From: Tateyamaria sp947503385 | GTDB taxonomy: Bacteria; Pseudomonadota; Alphaproteobacteria; Rhodobacterales; Rhodobacteraceae | Direction: 5' to 3' | Length of the DNA: 64,000 bases | Assembly (NCBI RefSeq): GCF_051195235.1 | Contig: NZ_JBNFZM010000004.1 | Coordinates: 1-64,000 of the forward strand | In this document: positions 45,667-54,630 of the stretch, in pieces | How positions within the stretch are numbered: position 1 is the stretch's first letter | Layout of the letters: each line of letters opens with the position of its first letter | The notes under the pieces: generated by a model | Seen by the model: the letters and a program-made list of their open reading frames with translations, nothing else | Told to the model about the DNA's origin: nothing | Databases searched by the model: none | Position numbers and translations under genes: made by a program

Positions 45667-46610
45667 GCCCAACCTCCGCCCGGGGGTCTGTAGCTGGGGG
45701 TGGGCGCTGCCGGATAGGGCTGCGGGTTCTGCGGTGCGGGACTTTGCCGGGTCAGGGACGCCGCTGCCACCAGCCACATATCCGCATGGTTGAACAGCGC
45801 AGGCGTCGCCGCCGCCAGATCACCGGCCTTGGTCGGTTGCGCGCGCAGCGTCGCCAGATGTTCTGCCAGCCAGCGCAGCATGAACTGGCCGGTTTGCGCA
45901 CGCCGCACGATATCGCTCACCTTTGGGGGCACGCCGCCGGGCGACACGGCCAGCTTTTCGATCAGCGACCACATGTCCCGCGCCTGATACAGCTGGTGCA
46001 GGCCGGGGTGCCCCAGCACCGCCACGGCAGAGCGCAATTGCCGGTTCAGGATTTGTGCTGTGTGCCCGACGGACGCGATCTGGCGGCGGTCCATGTCCGT
46101 CAGCACCGCCTCGACCACCATGCCAACGCCGCGCGCGGCGTATTGGCGGTCGCCATTTGTGCGTGCTTGCGCCATCTGGCTCAACTGCGTGCTCAACAGC
46201 CGCAACAGCTTGCGGAAATCCCGCGCGCCGCTAAAGCCGAAAAGCTGTTGGAACACCTGCGCCCGACGACTGTCGTCGTACCAGCCGCCCCGCTGCGCGG
46301 TCGCGAAATCCTCAAGCAGTTTCGACAATTCGCGGTCGCGGATGGGCAGCGTCACACGCTGTTCGACCACCAGTTCGGCCAGCTGCATCAGGCCCGATGT
46401 CTCAAGCTCCGCATACATATAGAGCGCCGCGATGCTTTCCAGCTTGGTGCGGTCGAGCCCGCCGGGGCCCGTGGCGTGCAGGGGTGGCAACTGGACCGGC
46501 TCGACCGAAAGTGCGGCGGCGGCGACCGGCGCGCCGTAGCGCTGCAAGGTGCGCGCCTGATGCTCCAGAATGGAGCCGAATGTCAGGGCACTTTGGCAGA
46601 GCGAAACCAT
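45663..46610 (-). CDS. Short paralogue of the 731-residue operon protein
   Basis: A 315-residue helical protein. It resembles the C-terminal 400 residues of the 731-residue protein: VQLPPL then IAALYMYAELETSGLMQLAELVVEQRVTLP aligns with LDLPPL then MSAIYVVYQCEQMMLFPVVDRIVELFMAGLLP, and YQARDMWSLIEKLA aligns with YGVNSMWQVIERVA. No enzyme motif or signal peptide is seen. The Pro-rich tail overlaps the next gene. The start is three bases after the upstream stop. Confidence 0.65.
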   Translation of the reverse strand: MVSLCQSALTFGSILEHQARTLQRYGAPVAAAALSVEPVQLPPLHATGPGGLDRTKLESIAALYMYAELETSGLMQLAELVVEQRVTLPIRDRELSKLLEDFATAQRGGWYDDSRRAQVFQQLFGFSGARDFRKLLRLLSTQLSQMAQARTNGDRQYAARGVGMVVEAVLTDMDRRQIASVGHTAQILNRQLRSAVAVLGHPGLHQLYQARDMWSLIEKLAVSPGGVPPKVSDIVRRAQTGQFMLRWLAEHLATLRAQPTKAGDLAAATPALFNHADMWLVAAASLTRQSPAPQNPQPYPAAPTPSYRPPGGGWA

Positions 46611-46613
46611 GAC

Positions 46614-47720
46614 CTAGCCCCCCGGCATCGGCGGGATGGGCACGGTGGGTGCGGGTGCGCCGCCTTGCTGCGAAGGGGCCTTGGCCTTGGCGGCGACCTC
46701 TTCCTGATTGACGCCCAGCAACTCAGTCATGCGCTCCAGCGGGAAATAGTCGGTCTTGAATTGCAGATCGACATTGCCTGTCAGCTTGACCTTGGTTTCC
46801 GAGCTTTGCTCGTCATCGTTCTCGGTGTTGGTGTCGGTGGTGATGTTCAGGGTCGAATCGCGCTCGTAGCTGCGCTTGGGTTTGAGGAACCAGAACCCTT
46901 TGTGCTTGGACTTGTACTTGGTCTCGCGGTTGTATTCGAACCCCGTCTGCTTGTCGAAATGGCGCTTGGACAGTGTCTCGACGTTCAGGTCGAACTGCAC
47001 GCCTGCCTTGATCTGGCCCTTGGTCACAACGATGCGGGTCAGGCCCATGGTCATCATCGTGGCCAGCATCTGCTGGCGGTCCATCGACATCTTCTTGCGG
47101 GCGGCGGTCACCAGTTCCTTTTCGGTGTCCTCGTCGTCCATATCGTCAAAGTTGAAGGGCAGGCCCAGATCGGCCATGAAGTCGGGTGCATTGTCCGGGT
47201 TGGCGTCATCCTTGGGCACCACCCGGTTGTTTTGCAAATCCGCCTGCAGGTGGTCGGGATACTGATCCAAAAGGAAGTCGCGGCCCTGTTCTTCGGACAC
47301 GTTGTCCTTCATGTACTGGTCCACGGATTTGGCGACATTCGACACCAACTCGCCATAGGCTTCCATTTGCTGGATATTGCTGTCCACCACGGCCTGAAAC
47401 ACGCCTTGGATCAGTTCAGCGACAAAGCCGGGGAAATCCACCTGCTTGATCGTATTGGTGAATGCCTCGCTCATCTGGCCGGTAAATTCGGCATCCGAGG
47501 GTTGGTCGCCCGTGGCCATCTGGCGCGCGGGCATCCCGCCACCGCCGGGCATGAGGCCAAGCGCATCCGCGCCGCCCACATCGGCGATATAGCCGATCAC
47601 CTTGTCCGTATCGGCCAGCACCTTGGCCTGTTGCTCTGGCGGCAGTTGCCGGAACGAGTTTGAGTTTTGCAGGACAGAGGCGGCGCGGGCGCGGGCCTGT
47701 TGCGTGGCGGCGGACATCAC
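46614..47720 (-). CDS. Operon paralogue I of the four-copy unknown family
   Basis: A 368-residue protein with the family blocks: VDFPGFVAELIQGVFQAVVD, QQMEAYGELVSNVAKSVDQY, MMTMGLTRIVVTKGQIKAGV and LTGNVDLQFKTDYFPLERM. Its middle has a basic segment (KYKSKHKGFWFLKPKRSYER). The N-terminus carries a LPPEQQ motif also seen in paralogues C and L (LPPAQQ, LPPETQ). Its ATG overlaps the upstream gene stop by four bases. It is most like paralogue C. Function unknown. Confidence 0.7.
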   Translation of the reverse strand: MMSAATQQARARAASVLQNSNSFRQLPPEQQAKVLADTDKVIGYIADVGGADALGLMPGGGGMPARQMATGDQPSDAEFTGQMSEAFTNTIKQVDFPGFVAELIQGVFQAVVDSNIQQMEAYGELVSNVAKSVDQYMKDNVSEEQGRDFLLDQYPDHLQADLQNNRVVPKDDANPDNAPDFMADLGLPFNFDDMDDEDTEKELVTAARKKMSMDRQQMLATMMTMGLTRIVVTKGQIKAGVQFDLNVETLSKRHFDKQTGFEYNRETKYKSKHKGFWFLKPKRSYERDSTLNITTDTNTENDDEQSSETKVKLTGNVDLQFKTDYFPLERMTELLGVNQEEVAAKAKAPSQQGGAPAPTVPIPPMPGG

Positions 47721-48823
47721 ATGACCCCCATATGCGGCATCTGTTCAGGGCCCCATTCCTGTGCCCATGCGGCCTCTTGCGCGGCGGCATCTGTGGGCTG
47801 CGGGGCAGGGGTGTCGGCGCTTGTATTGGGTTTTTCAAAGGCGACGGGGCGCAGGAATACCGCCATGCGCGCGGGCATATCGTGGCGGGTGCGAATGCTC
47901 AGCACGGTGACGGAGCCGGGCCCGGTATAGCCATCGGGCGTCAGCGCGGTCAGCCAGCGGTCAAAACTGCTGAGCGATGCGGGCCGTTCCGCCATGGGCA
48001 GCCGCAACAGCGGCAGCATCACCGTGGGCGCGTCGGGCAGCGCATCCAGATTGATGTCCAGCCGCATCTCGACCGACTGGCCCGAGCGCAAGAGCGTGAT
48101 TGTCGCCGATCCCGCGGGCAGGTGATAGCGCGCGCCGAGGGCAAAGGCGCCCACGGTCATCAGGCCCGCGTGCCGGTGTTCAAGTCCAAAGGCCTTCATC
48201 AGCGGCTCAAGCGCGGCAAAGCTGGTGTCTTGCGTGATCTCAAATGTGATCTGCTGACCACCGGCGCGGCGTCCGCAGCTGATCGTGGTGTAAAACGGTG
48301 ACAGCCCCGGCAGGGCGGCCAGCGCGATCTGCGCCATTTGTCCGATGGACTGGGGAAATTCGTTGGTCATGTCATAGGACCAGCCAAAGGTCGCGGCGGC
48401 TTCCATCACTCCGTGGCGGTCCACGGCTGTGGCAAAGTTGGCGCCATAATTGCTGTGCCCGGGCATCCGGGCGGCGCGAAACGGCTCGCTGCGCTCATCG
48501 AACCAGTGCAACGCCTGACTGCCCAGATCGGCGCCGATGACGGCACGGGCGGCATGGGTGGCAATCTGCGCCTGATCGTGGGGGGCGAACTGGTCGGTCG
48601 GGTCCAGCTTGAAGGCGAGCGCCGAGGCGTTGGATTCCGAATAAGTGGGGCCAAACGCGTCGCGTTTCTGTACGGCGGCGGGCGGCTGATCGAGCCACCA
48701 GTCCAGCGAGGTGTCCAGCGCCGAGCCGACCGCAGGCAGGTCCAGCGGGTTGGGCGTCAGCAGGTGGTGCGAGGCATTGCTTAGCAGCGACTTGGCCGCA
48801 TCGGAGGCACGACGGTGAGCCAT
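47717..48823 (-). CDS. Operon protein H, unrecognised
   Basis: A 368-residue protein from an ATG with an AAGGAG site. It alternates helices and paired strands (FYTTISCGRRAGGQQITFEIT then SFAALEPLMKAFGL; MTVGAFALGARYHLPAGSATITLL). This alpha-beta-beta-alpha rhythm would suit an ABBA-type barrel, but I cannot link it to a known family. There is no signal peptide. A 55-base gap, the largest in the operon, separates it from the 731-residue gene, so it could have an extra promoter. Confidence 0.6.
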   Translation of the reverse strand: MAHRRASDAAKSLLSNASHHLLTPNPLDLPAVGSALDTSLDWWLDQPPAAVQKRDAFGPTYSESNASALAFKLDPTDQFAPHDQAQIATHAARAVIGADLGSQALHWFDERSEPFRAARMPGHSNYGANFATAVDRHGVMEAAATFGWSYDMTNEFPQSIGQMAQIALAALPGLSPFYTTISCGRRAGGQQITFEITQDTSFAALEPLMKAFGLEHRHAGLMTVGAFALGARYHLPAGSATITLLRSGQSVEMRLDINLDALPDAPTVMLPLLRLPMAERPASLSSFDRWLTALTPDGYTGPGSVTVLSIRTRHDMPARMAVFLRPVAFEKPNTSADTPAPQPTDAAAQEAAWAQEWGPEQMPHMGVM

Positions 48824-48878
48824 GATGGCACTCCTTCCGGGTTGGGTGTGACGGGATGGGGGCGGCGGGTGCGCCGCC

Positions 48879-51074
48879 TCACATCCCGATCATCGAACGG
48901 ATCTGGTCAGGCGACGGCGTCTGACCGGCGGCCAGCATGTCACGCAGTTGGCCGGACACATCATTGCCGCCGCCCATCGCGGGCATGTCCTGCCCGCCAA
49001 AGCTGCCGAAACCGGGGATGGTCGGCGTGGCTGGCGTGTCGGCGGGCTGGCTCATCTTGGCGACGTGGTCGTCCTGCACACCGTTGACGGCAAGGTAATA
49101 CTGCGACGCTTGGAACATCCGCATACTGTCGGCGTAGGACAGATCGGCGGTGTCGTCCTCATGTTCGGCAAACAGCTTGTTGCCCGAGGACAGCGACCAG
49201 ATAGTGCTGCGCCGTGCCACTATGTCGAGGATGGTGCGCACCTCTTCGGCCAATGTGCGGTGCTTGACGATGTTGACGGTGGTGCCGAACTCGCTTTGGG
49301 CGACGCGTTCGATCACCTGCCACATGCTGTTGACGCCGTAGACCTGTTTGATCCGCGGCAGGCTGAGGATTTCCATAGCCCGCTTGAGCTGGGTGCCCAT
49401 GCGTTCGGCGGCAAACTGCGTCCCGGCATAGCCGTAAAGCGTGCAATTGGCCGCCAGATCGCGCACGGCCTTGCGGACTTGTTCGCCCGTGGTGGCCTTG
49501 GCACGGCGACCGCGGGTCTCGAACATCTCGCTGACGGTTTGTTGGCGATTGTATTCCGAGGTGGAGAAAATCACCCGCTCCAACAGCTCGTTGAACTCGA
49601 CATTCGCGGTCACGTCCCGGCCCACATTGCCGCCGCCCGCGTTGAGCGCGCGGGTGTATTGCGCGGCCCGGCCATTGGGGCTGACCCGGTCGTCCTTGTC
49701 CCAGTAGTAATCGTCGAGCTTGCGGGCGAGGTTGTCGCCGGACATGGGCAAAAGGCCCGCCATGAACAATTCCACGATCCGGTCCACCACCGGGAACAGC
49801 ATCATCTGCTCGCACTGATAGACCACGTAGATGGCGGACATGGCCCGGATGTTGTCGGGCACAATCTGCTGATCCTCCATGCCCCCGCCAGACAGGGGCG
49901 GCAGGTCGAGAAAGGCGATGCCCGATCCGCCCCCGTCGCCACCGGCCCCGGCCAGCGTGACGTCGTTGTACTTGGCGGTTGTGGCGGCGGCGAACCCGGC
50001 GCTGCCGGGCGGGCGCGTGTCATAGAGGTCGACCATCGCGCGGCCAACCTTGCCAAAAGCATCGGCAAAGATCGGGCGCATCGGCTCAAGAACACCGTAG
50101 GCGGCGGCGAACACGTCCGAGCGCAGGCTAAAGCTGGCCTCAAACGCGTCATTGCCCACGACAATGCCTTCGCCAGAGGAGGAGGCCGCCGATTTCAGTT
50201 CGTCCACGGCCTTGCGCACATTGTCATAAAACGCCCGGTCGTCCGGGTCATAGGTGCCGTCGGCCAACAAAAGGCCGATGACGGCGTGGCGCATCCCGGG
50301 CTTGTTGCCCATGCCCAGCTTGACCAGCGCATCCTCGACCCCGCGGATGTAATTCCGCTGGCCAGAGGACAATGTCTCGGTCGTGCCGGAGGTGTCGTAT
50401 TGCAGGTTCCGCGGCAGTTTGGCCGCGTCAAAGGCGAAATTGGCTGTGAATGCGTCGAAAATATTTTGGGGTGGCTGGTCAGGCATGGTGTCGGCCTCGT
50501 TGGAAGTGTCAGAATTGGAATTGGTATCGCTTGAATCTGTGCCGGTGTCGGGCGTGTCGCCCGCGCCGCCGACGACAACGACCTCGTCTTCGGTCACGAA
50601 CGGGTCGGGCATGTCGCCGCCTTCGTCGGCCCCCAGATCTTCGGTGTCGGCCTCGGCCAGCATCTCGATCCCGGTGGCCTCAAGAAAGGCATCGCGGACC
50701 TTGTCGTCTGCGGCGTCACCGCGCCCGGCAAAGGCGCGGGCCAGCGATGCGAGCCTCGCATCGCTTTCGCCTACGAAATCGGACAGGGCGATCAGTGCCG
50801 CGCGGTAGCGCGGCGTGTCCCAGTTGGCGGCAAAGCGGGCCACGTGGCTGGTGATGATCAACCCGATGATGCCACGCAGAATGTTGCGGGTGGGCACAAG
50901 GTCAGGGCCGATCCTGTCTGCGACACGCGCCAGCCGGGGACGGACGAGGGGACCGGCCAGAGACAGGAAATCGTCCAGTGCGGCGCGTTGCGCCTGCGGC
51001 GTGGCGATGCCCGGAAACAGGATGTCTTCCAGTTCCTTGCGGATGTTGCGTTCCAGTTTGGGGGTATCAGGCAT
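48879..51074 (-). CDS. Operon protein G, large unrecognised helical protein
   Basis: A 731-residue protein. Residues about 1-140 are helical; then an acidic, Ser/Thr-rich linker (DTGTDSSDTNSNSDTSNEAD, about 175-200); then a long helical body; then a Gly/Pro/Met tail. Its C-terminal 400 residues have a shorter paralogue in the operon (45663-46610). No catalytic or membrane motif is seen. An AAGGAGG site precedes the ATG, which overlaps the protease stop by eight bases. It may be the main scaffold; this is inference. Confidence 0.65.
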   Translation of the reverse strand: MPDTPKLERNIRKELEDILFPGIATPQAQRAALDDFLSLAGPLVRPRLARVADRIGPDLVPTRNILRGIIGLIITSHVARFAANWDTPRYRAALIALSDFVGESDARLASLARAFAGRGDAADDKVRDAFLEATGIEMLAEADTEDLGADEGGDMPDPFVTEDEVVVVGGAGDTPDTGTDSSDTNSNSDTSNEADTMPDQPPQNIFDAFTANFAFDAAKLPRNLQYDTSGTTETLSSGQRNYIRGVEDALVKLGMGNKPGMRHAVIGLLLADGTYDPDDRAFYDNVRKAVDELKSAASSSGEGIVVGNDAFEASFSLRSDVFAAAYGVLEPMRPIFADAFGKVGRAMVDLYDTRPPGSAGFAAATTAKYNDVTLAGAGGDGGGSGIAFLDLPPLSGGGMEDQQIVPDNIRAMSAIYVVYQCEQMMLFPVVDRIVELFMAGLLPMSGDNLARKLDDYYWDKDDRVSPNGRAAQYTRALNAGGGNVGRDVTANVEFNELLERVIFSTSEYNRQQTVSEMFETRGRRAKATTGEQVRKAVRDLAANCTLYGYAGTQFAAERMGTQLKRAMEILSLPRIKQVYGVNSMWQVIERVAQSEFGTTVNIVKHRTLAEEVRTILDIVARRSTIWSLSSGNKLFAEHEDDTADLSYADSMRMFQASQYYLAVNGVQDDHVAKMSQPADTPATPTIPGFGSFGGQDMPAMGGGNDVSGQLRDMLAAGQTPSPDQIRSMIGM

Positions 51075-52449
51075 TTTGGCCTCCTCCTTGTTTCTGCAGC
51101 ACGTCCCGTGTGGCGGCCAATGCGGCGCCCGCGTTCAGGCATCCCGCGCCGATCTCGTCTGCGGGGCTCAACCCCCGTGTGGCGGTCGATGTCAGAATGG
51201 ACGTGATGGTTTCGGTGCTAAGCGTGCCGCCCAAACGGTCGCTCAGCGACAGCATCAGCGCCACGGTGCCCGACACGAACGGGGCGGCGTGGCTGGTGCC
51301 GGTGGATGGTTTGTAGCCCTGCAATCCGGCGCTGATCACGTCGGTGCCGGGCGCGCATAGCGTCACATGTGCGCCGATAGTCGAAAACCGCGCACGGTAG
51401 CCCGACGCGTTCATGGCCCCCACAGCGATCACCCCGGGCAGGGCGGCGGGGTAGAACACCTCGCGCCTGCCGGAATTGCCCATGGCCGCGACGCAGACTG
51501 CGCCCCTTTTCTGAGCGTAGGCGATGCTGTCACTGTGGACCGCCGGAACGCCCACGGGCACGTCATGTTCGGATGTGCCCAGCGACAGGTTCAGCACCCG
51601 CGCACCCATATCGGTGGCGGATTTGATCGCGGCATCAATGTCGATGGTGCCACCGATGCCAACGACCCGGCCTCCGGCGCCGCGGGCTGCGGCAAGCGCG
51701 CGGATCGGGATCAGACCGCAGGTGCCGGCTAGACCGGGCAAAATGCTCAGCCCGCGTGCGCCGATAATGCCCGCCACATGACTGCCGTGACCGGTTTCGT
51801 CCCGCGCGCAGAAATCGCGCCCTTTGCTGTCGCCCAGCAGTTCAACACCGCTCGCCAGTGTGCCCATGCCCAGATCGACTGTGTCCAACCCGCCCTGAAT
51901 GCGCCCGTCAAATTCCGGGTGATCCAGCGCCACACCGGTGTCGATCACCGCCACGCGTACGCTGGTCTGACCCGGCTCAATGGCGAGCGCTTGGGCGGCC
52001 TGCACGCGTTTGTGCGGCGCCTCGACCAGCGCGCGGTCCGGTGTGGATACGGATGGGTCGGCCCCGGCCAGCAGCGGGGCGTGCGCCAGCGGTTCCGGCA
52101 TCGCCCATTCCACGCCCGGATCGGCAGACATTTCCTGTGCCACGGCTTCGGCAGCACATTTGTCCGACAGTTCGACCGCAACCACGCGGTCAAGGCCCAT
52201 GGATATCTCCAGATCGTCGAAACCCTGTGCCCGCTCGCCTGCCTTGTTCACGCCAAAGGCTGACCCAAAGACCCGCGAACAGCGCATTCCCGACACGCAG
52301 CAATGCACCGAATGGTCGATGCTGCCGCCATCATCCAGCGTGTTCATCGCGCGCGCCGCCCCTTGGGCCACGTCCAGATGCGCCGGCAGATGGACCGGCG
52401 CCGTGCGCAGCTTGGCCATCACGCGGCCCGTGGTGTTGGGGCGGGTCAT
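51067..52449 (-). CDS. Subtilisin-like serine protease (S8 family)
   Basis: A 460-residue protease. The catalytic set is intact: D170 (VAVIDTG), H221 (GHGSHVAG), N325 (AAMGNSG) and S386 (GTSHAAP). Residues about 75-125 look like an inhibitor-I9-type prodomain (LEISMGLDRVVAVELSD...VEWAMPEP). A small Cys cluster (HCCVSGMRC) comes first. There is no signal peptide or anchor, unusual for a subtilase, so it may act in the cytoplasm or leave with a larger assembly. It overlaps its neighbours by 4 and 8 bases. Confidence 0.88.
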   Translation of the reverse strand: MTRPNTTGRVMAKLRTAPVHLPAHLDVAQGAARAMNTLDDGGSIDHSVHCCVSGMRCSRVFGSAFGVNKAGERAQGFDDLEISMGLDRVVAVELSDKCAAEAVAQEMSADPGVEWAMPEPLAHAPLLAGADPSVSTPDRALVEAPHKRVQAAQALAIEPGQTSVRVAVIDTGVALDHPEFDGRIQGGLDTVDLGMGTLASGVELLGDSKGRDFCARDETGHGSHVAGIIGARGLSILPGLAGTCGLIPIRALAAARGAGGRVVGIGGTIDIDAAIKSATDMGARVLNLSLGTSEHDVPVGVPAVHSDSIAYAQKRGAVCVAAMGNSGRREVFYPAALPGVIAVGAMNASGYRARFSTIGAHVTLCAPGTDVISAGLQGYKPSTGTSHAAPFVSGTVALMLSLSDRLGGTLSTETITSILTSTATRGLSPADEIGAGCLNAGAALAATRDVLQKQGGGQNA

Positions 52450-53255
52450 GGGTCTGACCCCTCGGGCTCATCCGGGGCGGGGGCGTCCCAGCCTTCGGCC
52501 TCTTCGGGCACCAGATCAATCCGTTGCAGCGATCCATCCGGCAGGGACAGTTCCAGCGCGCCGGTGTTTTCATCTTCGGGCAGTTCAAGATCGATATGGC
52601 TGGCGGATGCAGCACGGATGGGCACCATCCGGTTGTTGAGCCGCGCCTGAACCGGGCGCTGCGGGTCGACAAGACCAGCGCCACGCAGCCGCATCTGACG
52701 CTGTTTCTGGCGGATGGGCACCATGTTTTCGGTCGCGTCGGGGTCCACCGGCACGGGCGCGCCGGGGCCGATGTTGACGTAGTTGATCCGGGGCCGCGAC
52801 AGCTTGAGCGCTTCTTGCAACCGGTTCGGATCAACGCCGGAGAACCGCGATATCCCGTCCTGACCCGAGCGCTGATTGAGACGGTTGAGCTGCGCGGTAT
52901 TGCGCACCCCAAGCCTCTGAAGTCGCACGGTTTCTTCGGGTGCCAGCCCGGCCTCTTCCAGCGTTGGGGCCTGTGTCAGTTCCATCGAGATCGTGTTTTC
53001 CTCGATCATGGCGCGGGTGATGGTGGCAAAGCCGAGATGAATCTGGCTTGCGCCTTCCTCGTTCGGGGCCGAGGGGCGCAGGCGCACCACGCCGTCCTGA
53101 TCCATTTCGACAAAGACGGACAGGTCGATGGCAAAATCCTTGAGCGCAAAGGTCAGCGGGCGGTTCACCGCCTTGAGCCGCAGCGCATCCTGCGTCTTGT
53201 CCAGCTGTGCCGTGATCGCCTCAAGGAAATCTTCGATGGGGGCGGCGAGGGTCAT
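52446..53255 (-). CDS. Operon protein E: trypsin-co-occurring-like, helix-hairpin-helix and Ig-like regions
   Basis: A 269-residue protein. Residues 1-95 (IEDFLEAITAQLDKTQ, then PLTFALKDFAIDLSVFVEM) have the helix-plus-strand pattern of trypsin-co-occurring domains, which accompany proteases in bacterial conflict systems. Residues about 105-160 look like helix-hairpin-helix units (EETVRLQRLGVRNTAQLNRL). The C-terminus resembles an Ig-like fold. It immediately precedes the protease, which fits. The domain matches are by eye and uncertain. 4-base overlaps on both sides. Confidence 0.55.
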   Translation of the reverse strand: MTLAAPIEDFLEAITAQLDKTQDALRLKAVNRPLTFALKDFAIDLSVFVEMDQDGVVRLRPSAPNEEGASQIHLGFATITRAMIEENTISMELTQAPTLEEAGLAPEETVRLQRLGVRNTAQLNRLNQRSGQDGISRFSGVDPNRLQEALKLSRPRINYVNIGPGAPVPVDPDATENMVPIRQKQRQMRLRGAGLVDPQRPVQARLNNRMVPIRAASASHIDLELPEDENTGALELSLPDGSLQRIDLVPEEAEGWDAPAPDEPEGSDP

Positions 53256-53503
53256 GGCGCCTCTCCCGTTGGCGCGCGCACCATACTAAAGCGCATTGTG
53301 GACAGGGGGGCTTCGAACCCGGTGCGCATCTGCGTGCTGGCGGGCCGTGAACCTGCGACCAAACCGGCCTCGGTGTCGTCAAAACCAACCTCCATCGGCA
53401 ATGTCAGCCGCGCCGCGGTCACTTTGACGACATCCTGCCCCGTGTCGGCGGCAAAGGCGTCGATCAGCCCGATCAGCGCTGTCTGAAGCTCGGGCATACT
53501 CAT
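53252..53503 (-). CDS. Small operon protein D with a beta-domain pattern
   Basis: An 83-residue protein with a GGAGGAG site before its ATG. It has a short helix (LQTALIGLIDAFAADTG) followed by VVKVTAARLTLPMEVGF, and a C-terminal TGFEAPLSTMRFSMVRA strand. The helix-plus-strand order resembles a reduced version of the protein E N-terminal domain. It overlaps paralogue C and protein E by four bases each. Function unknown. Confidence 0.55.
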   Translation of the reverse strand: MSMPELQTALIGLIDAFAADTGQDVVKVTAARLTLPMEVGFDDTEAGLVAGSRPASTQMRTGFEAPLSTMRFSMVRAPTGEAP

Positions 53504-54630
53504 TTCAACTCCTCCGGTGCAGGCACCGACCACGCGTTTTCCGCGACGGGATGCGCCTCCAGCGCCTGACCGGTGCTGACCGGAGTTGTGGGCGCGGCAG
53601 GATCGACAGGCGCGGGGGCCTGTTCTGCGGGGAAAGGTTTGGCGTGGTTGTTGATCAGCTGGATCGCCTGACTGTCGGCAAACCGTTCCATGGGGAAGTA
53701 ATCGGTCTTGAACTTGATCCGCACTTCGCCGGTCAGTTCGGCCCGAGCCGTGATCTCCGACTGGGTGTTGAGATTGGTTGTGGTGACCTTGACGCCCGCA
53801 GCCCCAAAAGGATTGCGCCCGGCGGTGCCCTGCATCGACCAATTGGTGGTGGAGGTGTCGTTGAATGTGACATCCGCAGACTGCGTGGCATCCACGGTAA
53901 AAATCATCTTGGCGTTGATCTCACCGTCTTCGACCACCGTGCGCTGAAGGCCCATCATCACGATGGTGGCCAGCGATTGGTGCCGCGTTTCGGCCAGCGT
54001 GCGGCGCACCTGCGGAATGACGGTCTCGTTCAGCGCGGGCTCATCAATGTCGCCCAGATCGCCAAAGCCAAGGTCCTGCAAAAAACTGGGCAGTTGGGTG
54101 CCGCCGGACGCCTCGGGCGGCGCGACTTTGAGCGTGGGCGAGCCGCCCGCCAGATCGCGCTGGAACACGCCGCCGTAATTGTCGGCAAGGTGGTCGCGCG
54201 CCATGTCGTCGGTGACATGCTCGTCCATGAACTGATCGACCGTCTTGGACACCGAGGCCAGCAACTGGCTATAGGCTTCCATCTGCTGGATCGAACTGTC
54301 GACGATGGCCTGAAACGTGCCTTGGATCAGCGACGCGACAAAGCTGGGGAAATCAATGGCGTTCAGCGTGTCCGCCGCCACTTCACCCATGTTGCGCACC
54401 GGGTCGTTGACCGCTGTGCCGCCGCCGCCGCCACCTGCTGTGCCGCCTTGGGTGCCCTGCATGGGCCGCGCCATAGCCCCGTTTGGCCCCTGTTCGAGAT
54501 AGCCAAACACTTTTTGCGCCTGACCCAACATCTCTTGCTGTTGCGCCGGGGGCAGCGACCGGAAGGCAGGGCTGGATTGCAGCGCCGTGCTCATTTCGCG
54601 GGCCGATGGGGGCAGGCCTGCGGGGGTCAT
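53500..54630 (-). CDS. Operon paralogue C of the four-copy unknown family
   Basis: A 376-residue protein, the first paralogue of the operon. It has all blocks: TLNAIDFPSFVASLIQGTFQAI, QQMEAYSQLLASVSKTVDQFM, IVMMGLQRTVVEDGEINAKM and LTGEVRIKFKTDYFPMERF. An N-terminal FRSLPPAQQQEM motif and a short Gly-rich linker are also present. No known family, signal peptide or enzyme motif. 4-base overlaps with the genes on both sides. Confidence 0.7.
   Translation of the reverse strand: MTPAGLPPSAREMSTALQSSPAFRSLPPAQQQEMLGQAQKVFGYLEQGPNGAMARPMQGTQGGTAGGGGGGTAVNDPVRNMGEVAADTLNAIDFPSFVASLIQGTFQAIVDSSIQQMEAYSQLLASVSKTVDQFMDEHVTDDMARDHLADNYGGVFQRDLAGGSPTLKVAPPEASGGTQLPSFLQDLGFGDLGDIDEPALNETVIPQVRRTLAETRHQSLATIVMMGLQRTVVEDGEINAKMIFTVDATQSADVTFNDTSTTNWSMQGTAGRNPFGAAGVKVTTTNLNTQSEITARAELTGEVRIKFKTDYFPMERFADSQAIQLINNHAKPFPAEQAPAPVDPAAPTTPVSTGQALEAHPVAENAWSVPAPEELK

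Noticed and set aside
45744..47663. A long plus-strand open frame opposite the operon
   Set aside because: It spans two real minus-strand genes and has shadow-like composition; not protein-like.
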